Source: an uncultured Cellvibrio sp.
GTDB lineage: Bacteria; Pseudomonadota; Gammaproteobacteria; Pseudomonadales; Cellvibrionaceae
Direction of reading: 5' to 3'
Assembly: GCA_946482345.1 (NCBI GenBank)
Contig: CAMLRJ010000004.1
Location: 1-31,592 of the forward strand
Length of the DNA stretch: 31,592 nucleotides
Within the stretch, counting starts at the first letter, position 1, and each line of letters begins with the position of its first letter. The notes beneath the pieces were generated by a model. It had not been told where the DNA came from and searched no databases. It was given only the letters and a program-made list of their open reading frames with translations. The position numbers and the translations under genes were made by a program. This document shows, piece after piece, positions 1-10,068 of this stretch.

Positions 1-2
1 AC

Positions 3-3000
3 GTAGAATTTTCAGAAATCGAAAAAATATTCCGAGAAAAAATTAATCAAAAATTTGGTGCTAACATTGAGTCGGTAGTGAACCAATCGATGTATATAGG
101 CCGCAATATGAACGGTAAAGCGGTCTATGAATCACCAGGTGGTCGTTATTTCAGGCTGAGCGAATCAAAAGTGATCGCAGAAGGAAGTAGTAAAGGAAAA
201 GAATTAGGTGCTGGCATGTTTTTGCATGCAGAAAATGAAAAATCGTTGAGGGATTGCGCTGAAGGTTTTCTATGGAATATTCGCCAGGGCGAAAAGGCCA
301 ACTGGAAAGATGTTCAAAAATTTGCGAAGGTCATTTTCTCGGGTGAAGAGATTAATGACGAAAAATTGCATCGCCTCCAGGAGGCCATCGAATCCGCTGC
401 CTATCAATCGTTTTCCAAACGAGCTAAATCACCTGATGCCAATGCATTTCAATTGGCGAACAATGTCTATTATGGCTTACCCGTTGCGCGCATGCGCACT
501 GCTGAGTCCATCCACCTGCAACAATACTCAACGCCTTTGCCGATGTCCGTTGTATTGCAGCGCACTCTTTTTGGGAAAGATGACCTTAAAAATAAGGCAC
601 TGTTGGAGCCGACTATTGGACATGGAGGGCTCGTTAATCTTGCGCCGCCATCGATGACGGTGTACGGGATGGATCTTGATGATAAGCGCCTGGGTGCGCT
701 GGCCAATAAAGATAATGTGATCGTGAAATCCGGGGATGCGGCTGACACATCATTTCGCGCAGCATTTGATGTGGAAGGCTTCGATTACACCATTGCGAAT
801 CCTCCATTTGGCTCTATGGATAAGCCTCGCGATTTCGATGTTCTCAAAGGTGTGCGCAGGCTGGATCACTACATTATTTTGAAGGCACTGGCAGCGAGAA
901 AAGACCAAGGCCGAGCGGTAGTTATTTTTGGCGCAGACTCCGCGCAATCCGATGGAACAGTGAAAGATAGCGCCAAGAAATTTTTGAATTATGTCTACGA
1001 CCATTATGAGGTATATGGACTGGTTGAGGCGGATGGTCGGCTGTATTCACGGCAGGGTGCTGGATATAACGTGCGATTGATGGTGATCGGCGACAAGAAG
1101 CCCTCTCCTGAAATAGCGGAGGTGCCGGAACGACTACAGATCATTACCGATTACGATGAGTTGTGGGACTGGTCATCACGGGTCATCGATATGTACCCGG
1201 AGCCTGCACCGGAAATTAATTTCGATGATGATGACGCAAGCCTGTCAGTAACCGACGTGAGCCCTGGTGCAATCAATGTGGTTGGTATTGGCGGTGCTGC
1301 GATTGTCGAAAAAGCAGGAGCGCCAGAGGTGGCTCCCGGTGCGTCGGATATACAGCCATGGCAAATGACGAAGGAGCAGTGGGAGCAGGAACGACAATCG
1401 TTGTCATTGTTAAAACCTGCTGAGCGCGCACAAAAGCTACTTTATTTGAATTACGGCGTTACCGATTTGGCATCAGAGCAACTGGCCTCTGCGCAACGCG
1501 GTGATATTACGCTCACTCAAGAAGAACTTGATGGCTTTTTGCAGAGAGTTAACCAGCCAGTTACACACTACGATGTTATTGAAAAAGCGATTGAGGAAGG
1601 CAAAAAAATCGCAAAAGAAGTGCTTGCGGATTACCCGGATCTTGGGGCCATTGAGGATCGCAAGATTAACGAATTCCAAGTGCCTTATCAGCCTGCCTCC
1701 AGGGCGGGTGATCCGAGCACGATGATTCCGATCAATATGGCGGGATCAACTTATGCAGCGCTCAATGATCTTGAAAGTCGGTTCGGTCCCATTGATGAAT
1801 ATGTTGCAAAAAAACTGCAATACTCTCAAACAGAATTACCGCAATACTTCAGTCCTGAGCAAATAGATGCGCTTGGCCTCGCGATTAAATCTGTTGAGGA
1901 TGGGCGAGGCATTATCAATGCCGATCAAACGGGTATCGGCAAGGGGCGATTTGTTGCAGCCATGCTTCGCTATGCAAAACTACAAGACAAAACGCCAATT
2001 TTCCTCACGATAAAACCTGAGCTGTTCACAGATATTTTCCGCGATATTAGTGACATCGAATCAAGGGATTTATTTAAAAACCTGTTCATATTCAACGAGG
2101 GTGTCAGTGTTAAAAAGTTCGGCACCGAAGATGAAATTCTTTATCGAGCAACAAGTCCAAAAGAGCGCGCAGATGCATTGAAATCCGGCAAAATCGACGA
2201 AAGCGTTGATTTGGTGATGGCGACCTATTCGCAGTTTATGCGGGCATACCATACAAATCCGAAGGCGGCGTTGCTCACTGAAATCGCAATGAATAACGGA
2301 ATGATATTGCTCGATGAATCCCATGTGGCCGCTGGGGCATCTAACCTGGCGGCTACTGTGTCACAAGCCGTTGTGAATAGCAGCGGAACAATTTACGCAT
2401 CGGCAACACCGTTAAAAGGAGTCACCAACTTTGCTCTGTATAGCAAGGTGTTTCCTCGCTCTGTGGATTTGGTGAAGTTGCCCGAAACGCTTAAAGCAGG
2501 TGGCGAGAGTTTACAGGAAGCTATTTCTGCGAACATGGCACGCGATGGCGTAATTATTCGTCGGGAGCACGACTTTTCAAAGCTTACGTTTCACACACGC
2601 ATGCCAATGCCGGAAACGCTTGAGCGCAATATCGAAATGGCCAACAGTCTGGCTCAAATATTATCGCACATGTCCTACCTTGCGGGTGATGTAAGCAAGG
2701 AGGTCAAATCAATGAATAAGATATTTGAGAAGGATTACGAAGGAATTCCTCATAGCGATAGGTCTGGTGCGAGGATGCAAGCATCGTCGATGAATTTCGG
2801 TTCACGTTTGTATGCGTTAAATCGGCAATTCCTGCTCGGTTTAAAAATCCAGGAGACTGTCGATGCTGCATTGCAAGCGCTTAATGAAGGGAGAAAACCG
2901 GTTGTCGCTGTAGAAAATACTGGGGAGAGCTTGCTGCGACTTGTAGTGTCGAGACGGGCAGGCGTCGATAGCTACGAAGCGCAACTCGAAGAGCTGGCAG

Positions 3001-5390
3001 AGAAAGGCGGAAAATTATCGAAAGAAGACAAAGACCTATTTGAAACGCTGTCGCGCACTGTGAATACAGCGATCCGTTCGGTGGTGCTCGATAACCCTCC
3101 GCAATTTCGTGAGCTTCTTGAAATTATGCTGGATCGTATTGGGAAGATAAAAGTGCAGGGCCGCTACGGCGATGTTTCCTACACGAAGCCGGAGAGCGAA
3201 GAGTATGCGGAAGGGGAAGAGTTTGTTCGCGAACTGATTAAAGGGCTTCCCGATCTTCCGTTGACGCCGATAGATGTGTTTAAGCGCGAGTTGGAAAGAC
3301 GTGGTTATCCAGCCACTGAAGTGTCTGGTAGAACCGCATCGTTGATCCCGGATGACGACTCATTGGACTCATGGAGATTAGCGCTTCACCCTAAAGTCGA
3401 TGCGGTATCCAATGTCGCAGGCTTCCAAAACGGGAAGTATGAAGCCATTGTTATTACCCGTGCGGGCTCAACAGGTATTTCGTTGCATTCAACGGACCGC
3501 TTCAAAGATTCCGATATACGTCAGCGGGATTTCATCGTGCTGCAAAAAGCTGCCAACATTGCTGAGTTTTTGCAATGGATGGGGCGCGTCAATCGTAAAG
3601 ATCAAGTCAATACACCGATCATTACCAATATAGAATCGGGACTGCCTGCCGAACTGCGTCTTACCATGATGCACAATACCAAGTTGCGCAAGTTGTCTGC
3701 CAATACAACCAGCAACAGGAATAACGCCAATATCGAGGGCGAAGACCTGGATTTGTTGAACGAGATTGGTGATAGGATTGCGCTGCAATGGCTGACTGAA
3801 AACCCTAATATTGCTGATGCATTAGATATTACGTTGCCGTCAGAAACAGACGAAGATTCATTGTCACGTTTTAGCCAGGAGGCACCGTACATTAACAAAT
3901 TGATGGGGCGGTTGATGATGATTCCTGTACATGAACAGGAAAAAATCATTACTACTCTGACATCACGGTTTAAAGATTATGTGAATGAACTTGATCGTCA
4001 GGGGATCAATCCATTTAAAGTGGATGTGTATGAGTGGGGCGCTAAAAAGGTATCTGAAGAACAACTGGAAAGCGGCATTATCGAATTCACCGGCAGCACG
4101 TTTGATGAGCCTGTTAAGTTGGTTCGAGTTGAATACACCCAAACCATATACCCGATGCGATCAGACAAACTGCTGTCGCGTATCGATCAAGGGATCGAGA
4201 AGTTTTCAGCGTTCAAGGAACGCGAAACATTCCCGCTCAATGAAAAGGGAAAGCCGGAAGCGTTGATGACGGCAATTAAAAGTGGAGCAGAAAAATATCT
4301 GCGCTCGCATTTGCCAAAGAAATACGAAAAATCCGAAGACACTTTAGTAAAAATCCTTGAAAACAAAGATGTGCAAGGTGCCAAGGCGGCTTACGAAAAA
4401 GTGTTGTGGCTTGTATCCAATCTGGATCATTTTAAACCAGGGCTCAAAGTCACTTTGACCGATCCTATCAAAGGCGAAATTACAGGCGTAATTGCTGAGG
4501 TAGATTTCCCTTGGGAAAAAGATGAAATCTATTTGCTTTCGCGCTACAGCGCACGAGTCGCAATCCCCGGAGAGGAAACGCTAAAAGATTATTCTCTTGC
4601 CACCTTTCGTTCGATGGGACTGGAGCTCAAGGACAACGCCTATTGCCTAATCAACAAGGAAAATCTTGCGCTTCGCGGCTACTCGGCCACGGTCAAACGT
4701 ACCTTGGACGAATTTGACGATGTGCCGGAAGGTCAGCTCACACGAAGCCAATTGTTACTACAAGGGAATCTATTCAGGGCAGTTGAGTTGGCGGCAACGA
4801 AGCGTTGGGGTTCGCCAATTCTATTTACCGATGAAGAAGGAAACCGCAACCGCGCGGTGATTCTCCATAGCCAGGTCACGCCCGAAATGGTGCGCGAGAT
4901 CCCCATTGGCTTCAATGGTCAGGACATGGCCGATTATGTTGCTGAATTTTTCAATCGAACTCGCAGTGATTATCAGGAACGGGTTCGCTCTGGCACGTTA
5001 AAGATTTTTGACAGTGGTGTTGCCCAGATGGACCCAGGAGAAGGCATTGTGATTGAAAACCTATCAGGAGCCCATCGGTTCCGGTTGTCGATCCCAGGAG
5101 GCAAGCAGCGGTCAGGAAATTTGTTGACCGATGGCGCACTTTTTGACATCGGCAAAGACACCCCTGCGGGCAGTTTGCGTTTGAAGCTGTCGGGAAACAA
5201 AAAGACCATGGCAGCGGAATTTGATGCACAGGAGCTTCCCCTGGTTCTGGACAGGCTGGAGCGAGGGCGGCATTTGGGCAAATTTTACCTGCCGTCGCCG
5301 GACCATGAAGTCATTAAGACGCTGAAGGCGAATAGGGAATCCGCCTATGCTGCAAAGCATTCACAAGAAGGGGACGATTACGAACCATAG
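3..5390 (+). CDS. DNA methylase-strawberry notch (SNO) helicase fusion, 5' end outside window
   Basis: Very large polyvalent protein that couples an adenine-type methyltransferase to a strawberry-notch SF2 helicase, as found on phages and conjugative elements. The frame is open from base 3 with no stop, so the GTG at 78 is probably internal and the true start lies to the left. Counting from that GTG: methylase motif I (LEPTIGHGG) near residue 176 and the NPPFG catalytic motif near 241; helicase Walker A-like DQTGIGKGR near 616, the DEAD-box equivalent LLDESH near 745, motif V-like GSTGISLH near 1130 and the arginine-finger motif QWMGRVNRKDQ near 1166. About 550 further residues follow with no motif I recognise. 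The likely role is modification and remodelling of element DNA during entry or transfer (inference). It ends 122 bases before the next operon. Confidence 0.9.
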   Translation, partial: VEFSEIEKIFREKINQKFGANIESVVNQSMYIGRNMNGKAVYESPGGRYFRLSESKVIAEGSSKGKELGAGMFLHAENEKSLRDCAEGFLWNIRQGEKANWKDVQKFAKVIFSGEEINDEKLHRLQEAIESAAYQSFSKRAKSPDANAFQLANNVYYGLPVARMRTAESIHLQQYSTPLPMSVVLQRTLFGKDDLKNKALLEPTIGHGGLVNLAPPSMTVYGMDLDDKRLGALANKDNVIVKSGDAADTSFRAAFDVEGFDYTIANPPFGSMDKPRDFDVLKGVRRLDHYIILKALAARKDQGRAVVIFGADSAQSDGTVKDSAKKFLNYVYDHYEVYGLVEADGRLYSRQGAGYNVRLMVIGDKKPSPEIAEVPERLQIITDYDELWDWSSRVIDMYPEPAPEINFDDDDASLSVTDVSPGAINVVGIGGAAIVEKAGAPEVAPGASDIQPWQMTKEQWEQERQSLSLLKPAERAQKLLYLNYGVTDLASEQLASAQRGDITLTQEELDGFLQRVNQPVTHYDVIEKAIEEGKKIAKEVLADYPDLGAIEDRKINEFQVPYQPASRAGDPSTMIPINMAGSTYAALNDLESRFGPIDEYVAKKLQYSQTELPQYFSPEQIDALGLAIKSVEDGRGIINADQTGIGKGRFVAAMLRYAKLQDKTPIFLTIKPELFTDIFRDISDIESRDLFKNLFIFNEGVSVKKFGTEDEILYRATSPKERADALKSGKIDESVDLVMATYSQFMRAYHTNPKAALLTEIAMNNGMILLDESHVAAGASNLAATVSQAVVNSSGTIYASATPLKGVTNFALYSKVFPRSVDLVKLPETLKAGGESLQEAISANMARDGVIIRREHDFSKLTFHTRMPMPETLERNIEMANSLAQILSHMSYLAGDVSKEVKSMNKIFEKDYEGIPHSDRSGARMQASSMNFGSRLYALNRQFLLGLKIQETVDAALQALNEGRKPVVAVENTGESLLRLVVSRRAGVDSYEAQLEELAEKGGKLSKEDKDLFETLSRTVNTAIRSVVLDNPPQFRELLEIMLDRIGKIKVQGRYGDVSYTKPESEEYAEGEEFVRELIKGLPDLPLTPIDVFKRELERRGYPATEVSGRTASLIPDDDSLDSWRLALHPKVDAVSNVAGFQNGKYEAIVITRAGSTGISLHSTDRFKDSDIRQRDFIVLQKAANIAEFLQWMGRVNRKDQVNTPIITNIESGLPAELRLTMMHNTKLRKLSANTTSNRNNANIEGEDLDLLNEIGDRIALQWLTENPNIADALDITLPSETDEDSLSRFSQEAPYINKLMGRLMMIPVHEQEKIITTLTSRFKDYVNELDRQGINPFKVDVYEWGAKKVSEEQLESGIIEFTGSTFDEPVKLVRVEYTQTIYPMRSDKLLSRIDQGIEKFSAFKERETFPLNEKGKPEALMTAIKSGAEKYLRSHLPKKYEKSEDTLVKILENKDVQGAKAAYEKVLWLVSNLDHFKPGLKVTLTDPIKGEITGVIAEVDFPWEKDEIYLLSRYSARVAIPGEETLKDYSLATFRSMGLELKDNAYCLINKENLALRGYSATVKRTLDEFDDVPEGQLTRSQLLLQGNLFRAVELAATKRWGSPILFTDEEGNRNRAVILHSQVTPEMVREIPIGFNGQDMADYVAEFFNRTRSDYQERVRSGTLKIFDSGVAQMDPGEGIVIENLSGAHRFRLSIPGGKQRSGNLLTDGALFDIGKDTPAGSLRLKLSGNKKTMAAEFDAQELPLVLDRLERGRHLGKFYLPSPDHEVIKTLKANRESAYAAKHSQEGDDYEP

Positions 5391-5512
5391 TTAAAAAAGC
5401 CTTATAACAAAAATTTGACAAAACGGAACTTTTGCCCATGAATTTTTAGGTGTTATCTATGGGTATGGTGTAGAATTGTAGGTCACTATGTTTGCAACTA
5501 TGAGGTTTTATC
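5391..5512 (+). promoter_or_regulatory. Intergenic leader with possible promoter for the exported-protein operon
   Basis: This is the only sizeable gap in the left plus-strand block. It holds a perfect -35-like TTGACA at 5415-5420, but the hexamer 17 bases downstream (ATGAAT) is a poor -10. A better -10-like word, TAGAAT, lies near 5471-5476, preceded by TAGGTGTTA with about 15 bases between. No strong hairpin followed by a T run is visible. A promoter is likely here by position, but the exact site is uncertain. Confidence 0.35.
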
Positions 5513-5998
5513 GTGGATCACCGGTTTAGCCTGGAGTCCCATGCAGTCTTGAGCTCCTTTGCCAAAAGCACCAGGAGCCCAATGCTGATGAACTTCATCC
5601 TGTCATTAGACAGGGTTGATCGATGGGCTGTTGATTATGATGAATTCAATGCAGATAACCGCATTGAAATTCAGGAAGTATTGCGGGCAATGGAAGATCT
5701 GGTACAAAACAGCGTCACCGTTTTACACCGGGTTCCCCGGCAACTCTCGGAAATCCTGGCGTATTTCACGACCAGTCGATGCATCCACTTGATCCGCCAC
5801 ATTTCTGAGAAAAACCCCGAGTTTATGGAGCAGTTCACCTTACATCTTGATGATCTGTCGCCAGACGATTCAGTGGCTTTAATCGCGGTTAAGCGGCGAT
5901 TGGAGGCACTTTCAAAAGCCAAAGTGCTAGGGGATTTATTCTCTGGCAAGCGGCTGGAACGCATTACCGCCATCATGAGGACTTACGCCAATGTGTAA
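5513..5998 (+). CDS. Hypothetical protein, first gene of the exported-protein operon
   Basis: A 161-residue cytoplasmic-looking protein with no signal peptide or membrane segment. I do not recognise the family. It is mostly predicted helical with mixed charged and hydrophobic stretches. The start is GTG at 5513: an in-frame stop lies four codons upstream, and GAGG sits seven to eight bases before the GTG, so no longer start is possible. Its end overlaps the start of the following exported protein by eight bases, which points to translational coupling and a shared task, presumably assembly of the same envelope or transfer apparatus (inference). Confidence 0.75.
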   Translation: MDHRFSLESHAVLSSFAKSTRSPMLMNFILSLDRVDRWAVDYDEFNADNRIEIQEVLRAMEDLVQNSVTVLHRVPRQLSEILAYFTTSRCIHLIRHISEKNPEFMEQFTLHLDDLSPDDSVALIAVKRRLEALSKAKVLGDLFSGKRLERITAIMRTYANV

Positions 5999-7007
5999 CA
6001 AAAGTAAAATCGTCGCGGCGGTAATCGTTGCGATTCCGCTGCTGTTTTCTCAATTTACACTAGCGCAAAGCGCGCTGGTTTCTAATCAAAGCTCGGTCGT
6101 TGCGAACTCGATCAAGTCCGAAGCGCAAAACTGCGCGAATGGTGCGGCTGGAACCATTGGCAGTAGCATCGGGACTGCTATGCAGATCCATACAGAAATG
6201 GCCTCAGCCACACCCAACGTCGAAACACTGTTTGATGTGGCGAACGATTGTTTTTCTGGCGTAAGCAACATTTTCGATTTGAGTTTTTCGATACCCTCGT
6301 TGTCGAGCATTTTAAATGCCGCAAAAGATGCAGTGATGCAGTACGCGCAGAAAAAGATATGTTCGGCGGCAACGCAAGTGACAGGCATGGTTACAAATCC
6401 GCTGAACCAAGCCATATCCAATGTTAACGGATATGGATCTATTGGTGATTTAAACGGGCTTAGCAATAACCTGGTTAAATCGGGCATGAGCCAGATTGAC
6501 CCTAATTTAGGTGCATCTTATTCCGGTGGCGGCGGCGGTAATAATTACACCGTGGGCACCAACCCGTTCAACTCCCAGCAAACCGAATTTAGCAATGGAA
6601 ATTCCAATTCCAATGCGTCTCAAATTATTGGCAATTGCAGCGCGCAAATTTCTACGTTGAATCACGATATTTTTGCGCAGCAACAGCAGGTTATAAGTTT
6701 AACCAACCAATACAATAGCGCTAAAGCCGCAGCGGATTCTTGTCACGCATCCATGTATACCAATGGTGGCAACTGCTATTCAGTCGATATGGCAGCAGCT
6801 AGCCTTCAAAATCAATTGAATGCAGCGCAGCAGTCGGTGACGACCCTACAACAGAATTTGGCAAACTTGTCTTCCAGCCCGTCATGCTCCGCGTCGGCAG
6901 CTTCGCCGTCCATGATATTGCTATCGCCGACTTCAAATTCAGCCGCTCCAGCGCCCACGGAAAGTGAGTCCAGTTGGACGAACAGCATATTGAATATTTT
7001 CAATTAA
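5991..7007 (+). CDS. Exported protein with Gly/Asn/Ser-rich centre, possible transfer apparatus component
   Basis: A 338-residue protein with a clear signal peptide (positive N-terminus, hydrophobic core, cleavage probably after about residue 25 at a LAQS-type site). The mature part starts with a helical region containing several cysteines, then a Gly-rich run near residue 180, an Asn/Ser-rich stretch, a Gln-rich helical segment near 220-290 and a Ser/Ala/Pro-rich tail. The paired cysteines suggest periplasmic disulfides. It is translationally coupled to the gene before it and is followed by three related exported proteins, so a role in a surface or conjugation structure is likely. I cannot name a T4SS subunit with confidence; VirB5/TrbJ-like roles are only a guess. 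Confidence 0.78.
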   Translation: MCNKSKIVAAVIVAIPLLFSQFTLAQSALVSNQSSVVANSIKSEAQNCANGAAGTIGSSIGTAMQIHTEMASATPNVETLFDVANDCFSGVSNIFDLSFSIPSLSSILNAAKDAVMQYAQKKICSAATQVTGMVTNPLNQAISNVNGYGSIGDLNGLSNNLVKSGMSQIDPNLGASYSGGGGGNNYTVGTNPFNSQQTEFSNGNSNSNASQIIGNCSAQISTLNHDIFAQQQQVISLTNQYNSAKAAADSCHASMYTNGGNCYSVDMAAASLQNQLNAAQQSVTTLQQNLANLSSSPSCSASAASPSMILLSPTSNSAAPAPTESESSWTNSILNIFN

Positions 7008-7017
7008 GGGGTGGGCG

Positions 7018-7752
7018 ATGAGATTACTAACAATACTGGTTTTGCTGCTGCCGCTCAGTGCGAACGCGCAATCATGGGAAGCGGTGGTGAACTTATTTAA
7101 ATCGATGCAAGACGAATCGTCTGCCTATTCCGTTGTGACCAAGCAAACTGCATTGTCGGCCAACCAAATGGGCGATGCAGCGGTTAATTCCAAAAAACAA
7201 CTTGCGACAGCGACGGGCGCAATCCTGATGTCTGATCGAGTGACTCGCGCTGCCCTCGATGTTGATCCTGTGCTTGGGCAGCCGATTACCATCAAGTGCG
7301 AGGCGCAGCGTAACGGTAAGCTTTTTGTGGAGGCGACAAGTCAGTCACAGCGGGATGTCGGCAGATTGATGCAGTCGTTTGCCTCCAGTCGCGTAGGAAG
7401 TAAAGCCAAGGCGTTGCAGGAGGCACATGTGAGCCGTGAGCATTTTTGTACGGTATCCGAGGCCAAGCAGGGGCTTTGCGAGTTAAAAGCAAATGGTCTG
7501 CAAGGCTGGGACATTAATTACGCCAATGCGTTTTCCGAAAAAACGTTGGCACCGGAAGGTGAGGTGGCGGGTTATGCCTACGTGAATATGTTGACGGATA
7601 CCCGTGCAGATGCTCTTTCGGACTGCTTTAGTACGGCATGTGAGGTATCGCAATCACAGCAGCTTGCGATGACAGCTCTATCCGCAATGGCCGCGAACTC
7701 GTTGATCGGCCAGATTGTTGATCGGCGATCTCCGGTTATTACAGGGGAATAA
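7018..7752 (+). CDS. Exported protein A of a tandem paralogous set
   Basis: A 244-residue protein with a short, clear signal peptide ending in SANAQS (cleavage near residue 18). The mature protein has the motif TKQTALSANQ near residue 41, a CEAQ cysteine in the middle, and an FCTxxxxxxGLC cysteine pair near 143-153. The same TKQxAxxAN and FCT...GxC motifs recur in the next two genes, so these are tandem paralogues; this is the shortest copy and lacks their C-terminal module. GGGG lies just ahead of the ATG at 7018. Likely a periplasmic or pilus-associated component of the element's transfer system (inference from context). Confidence 0.78.
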   Translation: MRLLTILVLLLPLSANAQSWEAVVNLFKSMQDESSAYSVVTKQTALSANQMGDAAVNSKKQLATATGAILMSDRVTRAALDVDPVLGQPITIKCEAQRNGKLFVEATSQSQRDVGRLMQSFASSRVGSKAKALQEAHVSREHFCTVSEAKQGLCELKANGLQGWDINYANAFSEKTLAPEGEVAGYAYVNMLTDTRADALSDCFSTACEVSQSQQLAMTALSAMAANSLIGQIVDRRSPVITGE

Positions 7753-7755
7753 AAC

Positions 7756-8892
7756 ATGAAACCTAAGAAGAAAATTATTGCTGCATTTTTAATGTCGAGT
7801 GCAATTAGCACCACGGCATTTGCAGCGCTTTACGGTTTTGGTCCTGCGGAAGGCTGGACCATCCAACAAATTACCCAGTTGACGACCAATATCGTCGCGA
7901 AAATTGGCGCGTTCGGAACATCGTTTGCGACACAGTTGCAGACGAAAAACGAACAAGTGATTTCAGCCATCGCCGTTGCTACCAAACAGGAAGCGATGTC
8001 GGCCAACGTGGTATCAGACACGATACGTCAATCACATCAGCAATACACCAACGCGCTGGTTGCGCAACAGCGTAGCGATCAGGTGGCATCGAGTGTGATG
8101 AAGTACAGCCCGCTCACTGGACAAGGCTACGATCCGTGTGGCACCAACGCAAAAAATAAAACGCTCGATTTGGCATTTTCTACCAAGCCTGTGATGGCTA
8201 AGGCCAAGGTGTCGAGTTTGGATGCGGCACCGGGAAAAATGGTTCCGTCTGTAAAAGACGCTATGGGCGCGCGTTTGGAAACACATCGAGACAAGTTTTG
8301 TACACAGGCAGAAGATGATGCTGGGCTTTGCTCCGTGAGTACATTACCCGGTGGTGATACCAACGCGGCCTTGCTATTTGAACCGGCACCTGCGGGGTCG
8401 CTGATAAGCGAAGCACGCTCTGCGTATATGCAGCATGTTCTTGGTCAACCTGACCAGTTACTGCCAAGTGGTGTAGGCGGTACTGTCGCCGGAGAGACCT
8501 ATCAATTGCAAAAAAATAAGAAGGATTCCTTGCTGTCCATTCCTGCGTACAGTTTGGCGATGATTGATGCGGCAAACACTCAACAAGATAACCTCGGCGG
8601 CAAATCACCCAATGAGGTGTTGTCGCTGCGCGTTAATCAATATTTTGGGGGTAAAGAGGCTGAAGCCTGGTCTGGCGCTATGGCTCGCCAAGATACGCGG
8701 GGCCTGCTGGTTGAGACGGCGAAGATGCAAGGGCTTGAGATTTGGATGCGCAACGAGCGCTATAAGCAAAATCAACGTTTAGAAGCCAATCTAGCCGCAC
8801 TGGTTGTTGCTAAGTCATCCCAGTTTTCCTCGAATCTGGATAACGAGTATCAAAAAGTCATCAAGAACGCCGCCGCGCGTCAAGTCAAGTGA
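7756..8892 (+). CDS. Exported protein B of a tandem paralogous set
   Basis: A 378-residue protein with a signal peptide ending near FAALYG. Helical region with TKQEAMSAN near residue 76, then GQGYDPC near 118, an FCTQ...GLC pair near 178-188 followed by TLPGGD, and a C-terminal module with a QDTRGLL motif and RLEANLAALV. The same order of motifs occurs in the next gene, so B and C are full-length paralogues. It starts four bases after the preceding stop with GGGGAA as ribosome site, so it is co-transcribed. Exported, disulfide-bearing and repeated, it fits a structural or tip component of a conjugation or secretion machine, but the family name is unknown to me. Confidence 0.8.
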   Translation: MKPKKKIIAAFLMSSAISTTAFAALYGFGPAEGWTIQQITQLTTNIVAKIGAFGTSFATQLQTKNEQVISAIAVATKQEAMSANVVSDTIRQSHQQYTNALVAQQRSDQVASSVMKYSPLTGQGYDPCGTNAKNKTLDLAFSTKPVMAKAKVSSLDAAPGKMVPSVKDAMGARLETHRDKFCTQAEDDAGLCSVSTLPGGDTNAALLFEPAPAGSLISEARSAYMQHVLGQPDQLLPSGVGGTVAGETYQLQKNKKDSLLSIPAYSLAMIDAANTQQDNLGGKSPNEVLSLRVNQYFGGKEAEAWSGAMARQDTRGLLVETAKMQGLEIWMRNERYKQNQRLEANLAALVVAKSSQFSSNLDNEYQKVIKNAAARQVK

Positions 8893-8900
8893 GGCTAAGC

Positions 8901-10058
8901 ATGCGTAAATTGGCATACAGATTAATACCGGTTTTGTTGTGGCTACTGCCTGGTGCGGCTTTTGCGCAATTCTGTCCACCACAGTATCAGGAAACAATGG
9001 TTCAGCCCGCATTTGAAACCGCTAATCAAACCCTTGAGCAGAGCCTGAATGCAGTTGATCAGGCGTTGTCGAGCCAGTTGGAATTCAACACACAACGGCA
9101 GTTGTCGGCTCTTGCGGTATTAACTAAACAAAAAGCAGTTGCTGCGAACCAAATTGCAGAAACTACCCGGATGTCAAATCAACAAACAGCGAATGCCGTT
9201 AAAACCCTGTCGCAGACAAAGCGTGTAAAAGACGCCCGCGTCAGTTTTGGTGGCGAGTTTGGCCAAGGCTACTCTCCATGCGTTGTTTATGCTGAGCGCT
9301 CGCGCATAGCTAATCGCGATGCAGTAATGGCAACGGAGACCAAAAAGCGGATGTTGGCCGAGGTTGCCGCCGCTCCCGGTGTGTACAGCGATAAGCCTGT
9401 GGAAGCTCAAAAGGCATTACTGGTGAACCGAACGAAGTTCTGCACTCAGGATCAGGTCAGCTCCGGGATGTGCAGCACTATCGGTACGCTGCCTGGCGCA
9501 GACCTGACGGTATCCACGTTATTCGAGCCTGCGATGGAGGGCGAGGATCTGTATGCGGCTAAAGTAGCTTTTGTAAATAACATTATCGGTGTGCCCGATG
9601 GGGCAGTGCCTGCATCCGCTGCAAAATCACCGGACGCCGCCGCGTATGCGCTCAATAAAGCAAAAAAGGATGCCTTGTTGTCGCCCGCTATTGCGAGCTT
9701 CAAAGAGATCCAATTGGATTATTCCGGTGTTGCCGCCGGGGCGGGCAATCAAACCGATTTGCCAATGGCTGTGCATTTTGACAACCAGGTAAAACGGTAT
9801 TCGGGCAACACGCCCGAGTACGATAACTGGGCGCGTGTTCTGTCAGCTCAGGACAATCGAGGCATGATGGTAGAGCTGCTGAAAATGAAAGCCTTGGCGC
9901 TTGCACAGCAAGAAAAAGAATATCGTCAGTATGAGCGTATGGAGGCCAATTTAGCCGCGCTGGTATCAATGGAGGTTCAATCTTCCGGGTTGACCATGCA
10001 GAGCAATAACAGTGGCGACAGGGCTGCTCAAAAGGCTGCTGGAAGCCAAATCAAGTAA
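8901..10058 (+). CDS. Exported protein C of a tandem paralogous set
   Basis: A 385-residue protein. The ATG at 8901 is chosen over the in-frame GTG at 8889 because GAGG precedes it by eight bases and it puts a normal signal peptide (ending GAAFAQF) at the N-terminus. It repeats the layout of the preceding gene: TKQKAVAAN, GQGYSPC, FCTQ...GMC followed by TLPGAD, LFEPA, then a C-terminal module with QDNRGMM and RMEANLAALV. The strong conservation of motifs against a diverged background indicates an old duplication with both copies retained, perhaps as partners in one complex (inference). Confidence 0.8.
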   Translation: MRKLAYRLIPVLLWLLPGAAFAQFCPPQYQETMVQPAFETANQTLEQSLNAVDQALSSQLEFNTQRQLSALAVLTKQKAVAANQIAETTRMSNQQTANAVKTLSQTKRVKDARVSFGGEFGQGYSPCVVYAERSRIANRDAVMATETKKRMLAEVAAAPGVYSDKPVEAQKALLVNRTKFCTQDQVSSGMCSTIGTLPGADLTVSTLFEPAMEGEDLYAAKVAFVNNIIGVPDGAVPASAAKSPDAAAYALNKAKKDALLSPAIASFKEIQLDYSGVAAGAGNQTDLPMAVHFDNQVKRYSGNTPEYDNWARVLSAQDNRGMMVELLKMKALALAQQEKEYRQYERMEANLAALVSMEVQSSGLTMQSNNSGDRAAQKAAGSQIK

Positions 10059-10068
10059 CGGGGCTACC

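Noticed and set aside
78..80. GTG at 78 as the true start of the helicase gene
   Set aside because: The frame stays open to base 3 and no good ribosome site precedes the GTG, so the gene very likely begins outside the window.
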